Shown: positions 53,569 through 61,245 of the stretch, piece after piece
How positions within the stretch are numbered: the first letter of the stretch is position 1
Layout: the number at the start of each line of letters is the position of its first letter
NCBI GenBank assembly: GCA_029060725.1
Contig: JAIDTL010000038.1
Span: forward strand, 1 to 64,000
Length of the DNA: 64,000 nucleotides
Source: Muribaculaceae bacterium
GTDB lineage: Bacteria; Bacteroidota; Bacteroidia; Bacteroidales; Muribaculaceae
Direction of reading: 5' to 3'
Made by a program: the position numbers and the translations under genes
The notes under the pieces: generated by a model
Database searches by the model: none
What the model was told of the DNA's origin: nothing
What the model saw: only the letters and a program-made list of their open reading frames with translations

Positions 53569-53609
53569 CTCGGTGTTTTCGGTTCAGTGTGGCGAGCGAG
53601 GCTCGCCAT
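53569..53609. repeat. Palindromic repeat of the TCGGTGTTTTCGGTT family
   Basis: TCGGTGTTTTCGGTTCAGTG followed by GGCGAGC-GAG-GCTCGCC, nearly identical to 46264-46302. Confidence 0.75.
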
Positions 53610-53691
53610 CCCCCCATCCAATCTTTAATAATTAATATTTGCTACAGCAACCAAACCCCACCCCCTGACGTTAATACAATAGAATATATGC

Positions 53692-53870
53692 CCTATTCGG
53701 CTCATTAGCCATATCAGGCTCATTAGCCATATCAGGCTCATTAGCCCTATTCGGCTCATTAGCCCTATCAGCCCTATTCGCCCTATAGGCCCTATACGCC
53801 TAATTAATCTTATTAGCCCTATTCGGCCTATAAGCCCTATTAGACTTATCAAACTTATAAGAATTATAAT
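53692..53870 (+). repeat. Degenerate 9-bp tandem array before a start codon
   Basis: About 19 variants of CCCTATTCG, GCTCATTAG, CCATATCAG and CCTATTAG repeat with a period near nine bases and end 17 bases before the ATG at 53887. This is the longest of three such arrays in the window. Confidence 0.8.
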
Positions 53871-53886
53871 TAAAATCTTAAAAACA

Positions 53887-54444
53887 ATGGAAAACAGCAA
53901 AGAAATAGCTAAGAATTTTGAAGAAAAGGTCCGCCAAGACCTCACAAGCTTCCTTCAGTATAAAGGAGCCCTTGATCCCCACGTCCCGGAATGTCCCGAC
54001 GTAGAAGAAAAATGGGCTATAATCGGTCGCGCATATATGCCCGACGCTTCCAAGGAGTTCCAGCAGTATCCCGTCGTATCCCTCGGATGGATAATGTTTG
54101 TAGGTATGGCGATGGCTTATTATTGGGACACAGACTGGGTGGCTAACGCCGACCGTACCGATTACTACGAAGCCCTTCGCGAAAAGAATGGTTTCGACAA
54201 CCTTGACGAGACAGTCGTCAAGACCGTGCTCGGATATGAAGGAGAAGCCGCCGACAAAGTGATTGAACTTGTAGCTGAATGTGCATCAAGAGTCCACAGT
54301 CTCCTGACCCACGAGCAGGTAGAGAACGGCACTGAAGCCGCCTTCGGTTGCTTCGTAGCCGCACTCCATCAGATGTACCTCGCAGGAATGGAAATGGAAC
54401 TCAACGCCCTCGGCTACCACATGACTCCCCTCCAGCAGAAATAA
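53887..54444 (+). CDS. Conserved-looking cytoplasmic protein of unknown function
   Basis: A 185-residue protein starting MENSKEIAKNFEEKVRQDLTSFLQY. It is mainly helical, with a hydrophobic stretch VVSLGWIMFVGMAMAYYWDTDW and GTEAAFGCFVAALHQMYLAGMEMELNALGYHM at the end. No named family recognised. Codon use and composition match the housekeeping genes of the window, so it is likely native. It is preceded by a 9-bp repeat array. Confidence 0.65.
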   Translation: MENSKEIAKNFEEKVRQDLTSFLQYKGALDPHVPECPDVEEKWAIIGRAYMPDASKEFQQYPVVSLGWIMFVGMAMAYYWDTDWVANADRTDYYEALREKNGFDNLDETVVKTVLGYEGEAADKVIELVAECASRVHSLLTHEQVENGTEAAFGCFVAALHQMYLAGMEMELNALGYHMTPLQQK

Positions 54445-54951
54445 CCCTGAAGTATCAACACTGTGCTGAGGACGTTAGTCCGAAGTTAAGCCCCATCGCA
54501 TCGCTGCGACGGGGCTAATTAATTATCATTGTCTCCTTCTATTGGTACGCAAGCGAAGCGATAGAGCCTCTGCCCCTTTGCTTCCGAGTGCCGACTTGAT
54601 CGTTAATAATTCATCTTCATAGTTAATGAATCCCTCCGCGAGCCCTCTGCCCCTACCATTGAACTTCTTCCATCCAATGGATCTTCAATAGTACAAACAT
54701 TCAAGAGTCAGACGTTCCGAGTCAAATGGAAACCCGCAATGCGGAGCGCAGCGAGCGAGCCTCAGCGCCCTTTGCTCCCGGGTGTTGTCTGAGCATGCCA
54801 TGTGGCTCCTCAGCGAGCCCTTTGCGCCTTTGCGTGAGATTTCTCCCCCGTCTTGCCCCTGGTTCAATCCACTTTAAGAAGGCGCGACAGTACTCGGGTG
54901 ACTCTGCGAGAGATTTTTAGAGCTTGTAAAGTTTAGTAAATTATCCTTTAC
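54445..54951. repeat. Repeat-rich intergenic region
   Basis: Holds a TTGAGGACG-type palindrome remnant (54461-54487), a 12-bp stem AGCCCCATCGCA/TGCGACGGGGCT (54490-54517), and pieces of the dispersed element (CAGCGAGCCCTTTGCGCCTT at 54812, GATTTTTAGAGCTTGTAAAG at 54911). No gene is seen. Confidence 0.65.
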
Positions 54952-56199
54952 TCATTCTTTTTCAGCTGTCCTCGACGCACTCTGCGGCGTAGCCTCCAAA
55001 TCTGCCGGAAGCACACGAGTCATCCTCGTGAATACCAATACCAGCACCGACAATGCCACAATTGTGATAGCAGTAGAATGCAGCGTATTCCCAAGCCCCA
55101 CAAGAGGACTGACAGTAGCGCCAAACACATATCCCATCAAGCCGATAAGAGCAGAAGCATCTCCGGCACAGTCTCGCCCCTCATTCATAGCCAAGGTATT
55201 TCCTACCGTAAACAGCATACCCAAGCAGAACAGCATAGGAAGATTTAATGCCTCATATACCCATACATTGTCTACTAAGTAGAAGCATGCGAACTGAGCA
55301 GCAGCAATCAGCAGAAGCCCCCTACCTCCAAACAGGGCAGCCTTCTTCAACGGCTTGAAATGCAATGCCACAGTCGCGCCGAATGCCACAAATATTGCAT
55401 TGAATCCCATGAAGAGACCAAACTGCAACTGACTGAATCCATAATGATCCTGAATGATGAATGGTGCCGATGAAATATATGCGAACAGCACACCCAAAGC
55501 CGCTGCCTTAAGCATCACATGCACCACAAAATGCTTGTTCTTACTGAGCACTACATAATTCTTGAAAGCCGTACCGAAATGCCCCGTCACCCTACGGTCC
55601 TTAGGCAGCGACTCCTTGAAGGCTGGTGTAAGAAGAAGCAGCATGGCGCTGAATCCGAAAAGAATCCAGAAAATACCTTGCCATCCCACTGATCTTGCCA
55701 CCAATCCGCCGATCACAGGTGCACTCGCCGGAGCAAAACCATTTATCGCTCCCACAAGCGCCATCACCTTGGCAAGCGCACGACCCTTATACAAGTCTGC
55801 CGGAATTGTTCGAGCAAGAAAATATCCGCCGGATGCACCCAGACCCTGCACTAATCTCCACCAAAGAAAGACATGGATCGTCTTCGACCATACACTCCCG
55901 AAAGCACCGATGCAGAACACCACCAACGCCCATATCAATATCGGCTTTCGTCCGAATCGGTCACTAAGCGGACCCAGTATCAACTCGCCCACACCCAAGC
56001 CGATCATACCGAAAGTAAGACCTAACTGCACTACAGGACGCGTGGTATGAAACGACCTCACCATCTCCGGCAAAGTAGGCAGATACATATCGTTGACAAA
56101 CGACCCGAACGCGCTCAGCAACACCAAATAAATAATCAGAAACACATAATATCCTCCCGAAGGACCCGCCTGGGAAGACGCAACTGTAGAAGTTTTCAT
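54952..56199 (-). CDS. Bcr/CflA-family MFS drug/metabolite exporter
   Basis: A 415-residue protein with 12 predicted membrane helices. Signs of the Bcr/CflA group: DMYLPTLPEMVRSF after helix 1, LGVGELILGPLSDRFGRKPILI (MFS motif A), and LVQGLGASGGYFLARTIPADLY. Members export drugs such as bicyclomycin, or small metabolites such as cysteine, using the proton gradient. The tail (LPADLEATPQSASRTAEKE) is polar and cytoplasmic. A link to sulphur metabolism through the next gene (MsrAB) is possible but not shown. Confidence 0.88.
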   Translation of the reverse strand: MKTSTVASSQAGPSGGYYVFLIIYLVLLSAFGSFVNDMYLPTLPEMVRSFHTTRPVVQLGLTFGMIGLGVGELILGPLSDRFGRKPILIWALVVFCIGAFGSVWSKTIHVFLWWRLVQGLGASGGYFLARTIPADLYKGRALAKVMALVGAINGFAPASAPVIGGLVARSVGWQGIFWILFGFSAMLLLLTPAFKESLPKDRRVTGHFGTAFKNYVVLSKNKHFVVHVMLKAAALGVLFAYISSAPFIIQDHYGFSQLQFGLFMGFNAIFVAFGATVALHFKPLKKAALFGGRGLLLIAAAQFACFYLVDNVWVYEALNLPMLFCLGMLFTVGNTLAMNEGRDCAGDASALIGLMGYVFGATVSPLVGLGNTLHSTAITIVALSVLVLVFTRMTRVLPADLEATPQSASRTAEKE

Positions 56200-56288
56200 A
56201 GTATATAGTTATTAAGTCCCTCCACATAATCCCCTTAATAAACTAACACCCCAATCCTATTTCAGTTCACTCCACCCTTTGCGTGGGA

Positions 56289-57224
56289 TCATTCCACCAG
56301 TCCGAGATAATCGCCGTAGCCTGCAGCCTCCATGTCTTCCACCGGGATGAAGTGGAGCGAGGCGGAATTGATGCAATAGCGCATTCCACCGTCATCCTGC
56401 GGGCCGTCCGGGAAAACATGACCCAAATGTGCGCCACTTGACGCTGAGCGCACTTCCGTGCGTACACGCCCGAACGAAGTGTCGGTATGCTCCGTGATAA
56501 GCGACTGGTCTATAGGCCGAGAGAATGCCGGCCAACCACATCCGGAATTATATTTCCTCGACGAAACGAAGAGCGGCGTGCCATCAGTAATGTCTACATA
56601 AATACCTTTGCGGAATTCATGATCGTATTCATTGATAAACGGTCGCTCCGTCGCCCCGTTCTGCGTCACCTCCCATTGCAAGGGTGTCAACCGTTTCCTC
56701 AGCTCCGCCTTGTCGAGATTACGCGGCTTGCGGTTCCTTACCTCCTCGAAGAGAGCAGGATCCACATGGCAGTAACCCTGCGGATTCTTATAGAGATACT
56801 CCTGATGGTAGAGCTCTGCCGGATAGAAGTTTTCTAACTTCTCTACCTCCACCACCAACGGCTCCTTATGGCGTCTCTGCACCATTGCCACAAACGCCTC
56901 TATCACCGGAATATCCGCCTCATCAGTATAGTAGATGCCGGTTCGATATTGCGTGCCGATATCGTTGCCTTGTCTATTGAGGGAAGTCGGGTCGATACTC
57001 CGGAAATAGATCGACAACAGATCGGTCAGCCCGACCTTAGTATCATCATACTCCACCTCCACAGTCTCGGCAGCCCCAGTGCGCCCTGTACAAACCTGCT
57101 CATAAGAAGGATATGGAACCAAGCTGTTAGCATATCCCGCCGTCGTCTTCACCACCCCGTCCACAAGTGAGAAAAGATGGTCAGTCCCCCAAAAACATCC
57201 CCCCGCAAAATATATCTTCTTCAT
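56289..57224 (-). CDS. msrAB: Bifunctional peptide methionine sulfoxide reductase MsrA-MsrB
   Basis: A 311-residue protein from ATG 57224 ([18 protein letters not shown]). An in-frame upstream ATG at 57269 is rejected because the MsrA fold starts at KKIYFAGG. MsrA domain: catalytic Cys10 in [19 protein letters not shown]-like [16 protein letters not shown], and [11 protein letters not shown]. MsrB domain from about 165: [31 protein letters not shown] and the catalytic Cys in [11 protein letters not shown]. The two domains reduce S- and R-methionine sulfoxide. No export signal, so cytoplasmic. Confidence 0.93.
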   Translation of the reverse strand: MKKIYFAGGCFWGTDHLFSLVDGVVKTTAGYANSLVPYPSYEQVCTGRTGAAETVEVEYDDTKVGLTDLLSIYFRSIDPTSLNRQGNDIGTQYRTGIYYTDEADIPVIEAFVAMVQRRHKEPLVVEVEKLENFYPAELYHQEYLYKNPQGYCHVDPALFEEVRNRKPRNLDKAELRKRLTPLQWEVTQNGATERPFINEYDHEFRKGIYVDITDGTPLFVSSRKYNSGCGWPAFSRPIDQSLITEHTDTSFGRVRTEVRSASSGAHLGHVFPDGPQDDGGMRYCINSASLHFIPVEDMEAAGYGDYLGLVE

Positions 57225-57246
57225 ATTTCTTTTTTTCTTATTACTT

Positions 57247-57420
57247 TCAAACCATATTGCCGATGTCAACCACCGTAAGCGCCACCATCGCCTGGCTCAT
57301 GCCTATCTTCAGGGCCAAACCGCTTGCGCCGTCTACCACCCTGTTGCCCCCAATCACAAGAGCACCAAGCCAAGCACCAAAAAAACAATATCGTGGATCA
57401 TTTGCGTAAGAATTAATTAT
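57247..57420 (-). pseudogene. Remnant of a CaxA-type Na+/Ca2+ exchanger
   Basis: The frame reads [45 protein letters not shown] and stop. This resembles the first helix and the alpha-1 start (GGDxLVxGAsxLAxxLGixxLVIGLTIVAxGTS) of calcium/sodium antiporters. The motif decays before the catalytic GTSxPE and the rest of the gene is absent. It lies just upstream of msrAB. Confidence 0.5.
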
Positions 57421-57507
57421 TGTTTTGACAAGATTATAGTTTCCCATATCAACAATAAAAACCTGTACTCTGTTCGCAACCTCCAATTATCTTATTATTT
57501 TATTTAT

Positions 57508-57731
57508 TCAAGTTTCACTCGAGCCCTTTGCGCCTTTGCGCGAGATTTTTAGTACTTGAGAAAGTTGAATTATTTATCATGGTGTTCAGTTTGATGTTCC
57601 GAATTTTAGTCTAATTTTTTAGAATTTGGATTTAAGAATTTGACTCAGCAGCTCGGAGAGCTGCTATTATGCCAAAATCCCAGACTTCAGTCCGGAGCTT
57701 CTCCGACAAAAGCTCTGTAGCCTCGGAGAAA
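57508..57731. repeat. Block repeat matching 45094-45333
   Basis: The short MITE-like form (57508-57570) plus TGGTGTTCAGTTTGATGTTCC and the triple-hairpin unit repeat the 45-kb block with about 90% agreement by eye. It breaks off at GTAGCCTCGGAG, where gene-fragment sequence begins. Confidence 0.8.
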
Positions 57732-57857
57732 TACTGTGCCCGCTACGACATGGACGAAGACGCCGCCGTCGAAGCGCGCAAACGCATCCTCCAATACGCC
57801 GCCGACAACTCCCTCACCCTCCTCGGCATGCACTTCCCTCCAGCCACGAAAGAATGA
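57732..57857 (+). pseudogene. C-terminal fragment of an MBL-fold hydrolase
   Basis: The frame reads YDMDEDAAVEARKRILQYAA then DNSLTLLGMHFPPATKE and stop. This looks like the helix and final strand (DxDxxxAxxxRxrLLxxAA, GxHFP) near the end of secreted metallo-beta-lactamase-fold hydrolases. All metal-binding motifs are missing, and the fragment is fused directly to the palindromic repeat. Confidence 0.5.
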
Positions 57858-58595
57858 CCCCTAAAAGAAAAGAATGGCCCCTCAAAGTCCACTAAATAAA
57901 AACTTACCCAACCTAAAAGCATCCATGTGAAAAAGAGCTGAGCCAGTCACTCACCAAAGCACAAGATTGTGGTGCGAACGCAGTGAGCACATCCCCTCCT
58001 AATATAGAATATAGCCCTGCGCCCCACCACCCCAGCGATTCCTGCGTGATGCCCCTCACGACAAAACTCAATCAACAATAATTCAAGTATCCCCTTCGCC
58101 TCTTCTCTCCAAGTCGCGAAGCCGTTTCCGCCTGCAGCTATGCTGCATCCAAGACGGATCCCCACGAAAGATCACCGCATCGACCATTGCATATTAACTT
58201 GATCATTAATCTTTCATCCTTGATAATTAATCGTTCATCGTTGATCGTTAATCGTTGATTATTAATCGTTAATCGTTAATAGTTGATCGTTGATCGTTAA
58301 TCGTTGATAATTGAGAATTGATAAAACTGCCTAAGAATTTTAGAGCTTGCGAAAGTAAAGTTAATGATTCAAGTTTCGCTTGTTCTAATTTATTGTATCT
58401 CAATTGCCGGAGCATTAAAGTTGCGTAGCTTTCTCTGCGCTCTCCGGCCGATGCGAAGCAGGCCGCCATCATTGCGTGCTTGCCAAAACCGAGTCGCAAA
58501 ACTCCCCCAATCATCGGAACTCTGTTTCTTTGCGCCTTTGCGTGAGGTTTTTAGCACTTGCGAAAGTAAAGTTAATAATTATTGCCAAATAATAT
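57858..58595. repeat. Repeat-rich intergenic region
   Basis: 57858-58165 shows nothing convincing. 58190-58320 is a run of TTGATCGTTAATCG variants. The end of one dispersed-element copy (AGAGCTTGCGAAAGTAAAG) stands at 58340-58358, and a full copy from TTCAAGTTTCGCTTG to CTTGCGAAAGTAAAG lies at 58370-58575. No gene is supported. Confidence 0.65.
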
Positions 58596-58626
58596 TTTGA
58601 AATCTCTTATATTATTGGTAATTTTG
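58596..58626 (+). promoter_or_regulatory. Promoter of a small open frame
   Basis: TTTG (58596-58599), 19 bases, TAATTTTG (58619-58626), an exact match that has no long gene downstream on this strand. Confidence 0.72.
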
Positions 58627-58671
58627 CAAGCGAACAAATCCGAATAAATCATCAATTCCCAAACATACAAT

Positions 58672-58755
58672 ATGACCAAGAAAAGAAAGAACCCGTTTGC
58701 CGGAAAAACTAACCCCACAAGAAGCAGTGCCAACACCACCGATCAATCAAACTGA
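58672..58755 (+). CDS. Possible 27-residue basic peptide
   Basis: MTKKRKNPFAGKTNPTRSS then ANTTDQSN and stop, 46 bases after an exact promoter. The peptide is basic at the start and polar at the end, with no hydrophobic segment. Not recognised. The promoter is the main support. An RNA product is the alternative. Confidence 0.35.
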   Translation: MTKKRKNPFAGKTNPTRSSANTTDQSN

Positions 58756-58797
58756 AATATATTATTGCCCTCTGCGAGCCCTTTGCCTCTCTGCTAT

Positions 58798-60030
58798 TTA
58801 TAAAAAAGCCTTCACAACTTTCCCGTTGAATACCTTTATCTTAAGCTCAGTGTCTATCGGCATATTGTCTGGAATATTATAATGCATCGGGGTAAACCAA
58901 TAATTATTGCCTTGCGCATCGGTCACTCGCCATGCCGTCTGTGCCATCTTGCGGTTGCCGTAGCGGTCGGTGGTCTCAGCCCCGGGTTTATGATAAGTTT
59001 TTCTTACGGGTATTTCCGGAAGCGATTCATAGATGAAGTCATCTGCAAGATGCTCTACTTTCTTATAGAGTGTCACAGGGTCTGCAGGCTGAGTGCCGTC
59101 TGGAATCTTCTTTTCTGTCTCACGATAGAGACGTGGAAGATACCATTCATTTCTATCATAAAGGTCCTTAACATGCTTAAGCTCCCACTTCGCCTGAGGA
59201 AAAGCACCTCCCTCTGCAAGTGCAGATGCAAGATTTACGTGTATCTTACCCTTGAATTCCTCTTGACCCGGACAGCACAGAGCCTTATATAGCAACCCCA
59301 CCTTAATTCGCAACGAATCCTTGTCTGTAATCAAGGCTGCAAGACGGCTCCAGAAGTAAAACTTCGTTGGAGAAGCGAGAATGGCATTTCGGAGCATACC
59401 GATGGCCGCCTCCTGTTCCCCTGCAAGTTCATAAAGCTGCGCGCATTGGGCATATAGATTAGCTGATCCCGGATACTCTGCAAGCGCACGATTGATAATG
59501 TCCATAAATTGTGGAGAAGCAGGTATGCGGGCAGCATAGAGTTCATCGACATAGCTTGTGATAAGTTTCTCTACAGTAGATGGAAGTATCTTCCCCTCAT
59601 GCTCTTTCCTGCGCCAATCGCCTGGACGGAGATTGGCAAGATTCCATAGATCTGCAAACTTGACTATTGAAAACCTTGTGGCATCCGTGACCGGTTTGAA
59701 ACCCTCCTTTACTCTTGCGAGCGACGAAGCATCTGTTGCATCTTTATATAGGCGTATTGCCTCCGTCAATATCATGGAATGCAGCTTGTGAGGCTTCACT
59801 ACCTGAAGATTCAGATAGCGTGCAAGCATTAGTTTTCGCTCCTTGATGGCATGTGCCGGACTTTGATGCATCGCGTAATATATTATCCAGCCAAAAGGGT
59901 AATGACTCTTTATTGGCAATCCATGATTGCCTACCAATTGCACTACTTCTCCATAGACATCGATGGCAGCTCCTCCTTTGGCACGATCAAACCCATCCGA
60001 TACAAACTGAATCAATTCATTAGTTTCCAT
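58798..60030 (-). CDS. Helical-repeat protein of unknown function
   Basis: A 410-residue cytoplasmic protein starting METNELIQFVSDGFDRAKGG. The middle shows TPR-like helices (AEYPGSANLYAQCAQLYELA then GEQEAAIGMLRNAILASPT, and FWSRLAALITDKDSLRIKVGLLYKALCCPGQ). The C-terminal 60 residues form a beta-rich domain (AWRVTDAQGNNYWFTPMHYN then IPDNMPIDTELKIKVFNG) that could be a small OB- or SH3-like barrel. No named family is certain. It is transcribed alone. Protein- or nucleic-acid-binding is a guess from the architecture. Confidence 0.6.
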   Translation of the reverse strand: METNELIQFVSDGFDRAKGGAAIDVYGEVVQLVGNHGLPIKSHYPFGWIIYYAMHQSPAHAIKERKLMLARYLNLQVVKPHKLHSMILTEAIRLYKDATDASSLARVKEGFKPVTDATRFSIVKFADLWNLANLRPGDWRRKEHEGKILPSTVEKLITSYVDELYAARIPASPQFMDIINRALAEYPGSANLYAQCAQLYELAGEQEAAIGMLRNAILASPTKFYFWSRLAALITDKDSLRIKVGLLYKALCCPGQEEFKGKIHVNLASALAEGGAFPQAKWELKHVKDLYDRNEWYLPRLYRETEKKIPDGTQPADPVTLYKKVEHLADDFIYESLPEIPVRKTYHKPGAETTDRYGNRKMAQTAWRVTDAQGNNYWFTPMHYNIPDNMPIDTELKIKVFNGKVVKAFL

Positions 60031-60170
60031 GATATAAGATATTAGTTATTTCTATAATGCTACAAAACTACTCATAAAATCTGAGACTGCAAAGTATTTT
60101 TTTATATTTTTCGCAACAAATACGAATATTTTATGTTAGAGATATAGACACTAATTGAAATGTTTTGGCT

Positions 60171-60737
60171 ATGAAGAGTTGTCTATATACTGGAACTGGC
60201 GATGGTGGCAGCACGTCTCTTGTCGGAGGTGAACGGATAAGTAAAGTTTGCTCCCGGCTTGAAGCATACGGCACTGTCGATGAGTTCTCATCATTTTTGG
60301 GAGTTGTGCTTTCAAATTCTCAGTGTCCCCCAGACCTGAAAGAGCAGTTGCTTGAGATTCAAAATAGACTTTTCGATGCAGGTTGCTATCTTGCTACAGC
60401 CGTCAAAGGCAACGAGAAGCCATGCTGCAATGGCATCGACTCAGAAGTTGTAGAAAGACTTGAACGATGGATAGACTCCCTTGATGAAGAGACTCCTAAA
60501 ATCCGTGCATTTGTCTTGCCTGGTGGCTGTGAGCTTGCCGCTCATTGTCACGTAGCTCGGACTGTGTGCCGACGTGCAGAGCGGAGAATTCTTGAGTTGG
60601 CTATCGATGAATACGTCGATCCGGTGCTGATAAGATGGTTTAATAGGCTCAGCGACTATCTTTTCATAGCAGCCCGCTATCTCAACCACCGCCAAGGAGT
60701 AGATGAAATCACATGGACTCCCGCCTCCAAATCCTAA
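60171..60737 (+). CDS. PduO-type cob(I)alamin adenosyltransferase
   Basis: A 188-residue protein from ATG 60171 (MKSCLYTGTGDGGSTSLVGG). The in-frame TTG two codons upstream is less likely. Family signs: YTGTGDGGSTSLVGGERISK, RLEAYGTVDEFSSFLG, FVLPGGCELAAHCHVARTVCRRAERR and WFNRLSDYLFIAARYLN. The enzyme transfers adenosyl from ATP to cob(I)alamin to make coenzyme B12. Length and motifs are complete. Confidence 0.93.
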   Translation: MKSCLYTGTGDGGSTSLVGGERISKVCSRLEAYGTVDEFSSFLGVVLSNSQCPPDLKEQLLEIQNRLFDAGCYLATAVKGNEKPCCNGIDSEVVERLERWIDSLDEETPKIRAFVLPGGCELAAHCHVARTVCRRAERRILELAIDEYVDPVLIRWFNRLSDYLFIAARYLNHRQGVDEITWTPASKS

Positions 60738-60804
60738 AATTTGCCTTAATGACCCAACCTAAACGATTAAACAAATAAACAATTAAACAAAAAATATACA
60801 ATAT

Positions 60805-61026
60805 ATGTACTGGACACTTGAACTTGCGTCAAAACTTGAAGACGCACCATGGCCCGCAACAAAAGACGAGCTCATTGACTACGCGCAGCGCAGTGGCGCC
60901 CCGCTTGAAGTAATCGAAAACCTCAACGAAATCGAAGACGAAGGCGACACCTACGAATCAATCGAAGAAATCTGGCCCGACTACCCCTCCAAAGACGATT
61001 TCTTCTTCAACGAAGAGGAGTATTAA
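60805..61026 (+). CDS. DUF2795 domain protein
   Basis: A 73-residue acidic protein: MYWTLELASKLEDAPWPATKDELIDYAQRSGAPLEVIENL, then a strongly acidic tail ending DDFFFNEEEY. The core matches DUF2795, a small family of unknown function that is widespread in Bacteroidetes. It follows the adenosyltransferase by 67 bases, with an AACAATTAAACAAA-type repetitive leader. Confidence 0.85.
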   Translation: MYWTLELASKLEDAPWPATKDELIDYAQRSGAPLEVIENLNEIEDEGDTYESIEEIWPDYPSKDDFFFNEEEY

Positions 61027-61077
61027 AGGACTATTTCTTTGTAAACATTTGAAAACCAATGGTTGAACAAAAAATAA

Positions 61078-61173
61078 TTTGTTTGGCCATTGGTGTTTTA
61101 TAGCCTTAAACAGCCTAGTTTGTTTGGCCAAAATGCATCATTTTCTTAGAAAATCATTAGTTTGTTTGGCCAA
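61078..61173 (+). repeat. Three direct repeats of TTTGTTTGGCCA before the recombinase
   Basis: TTTGTTTGGCCA lies at about 61079, 61120 and 61160, about 40 bases apart. The last two copies are extended to TAGTTTGTTTGGCCAAAA. A TATCTTTG box follows at 61181-61188. They may be recombinase- or repressor-binding sites. Confidence 0.72.
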
Positions 61174-61245
61174 AAATCATTATCTTTGCAGAGGTTTGTG
61201 AGTATTGACAAATTTTTAATAATTATCCTCAAAAATCCTCTCAAA

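Noticed and set aside
53625-53945. A 106-residue minus-strand frame made of LIGLIGRIG-type units
   Set aside because: It is the translation of the degenerate 9-bp DNA array and overlaps the start of the plus-strand gene at 53887.
57947-58165. A 72-residue minus-strand frame between repeats
   Set aside because: No promoter, no family likeness, and low-complexity flanks. Probably chance.
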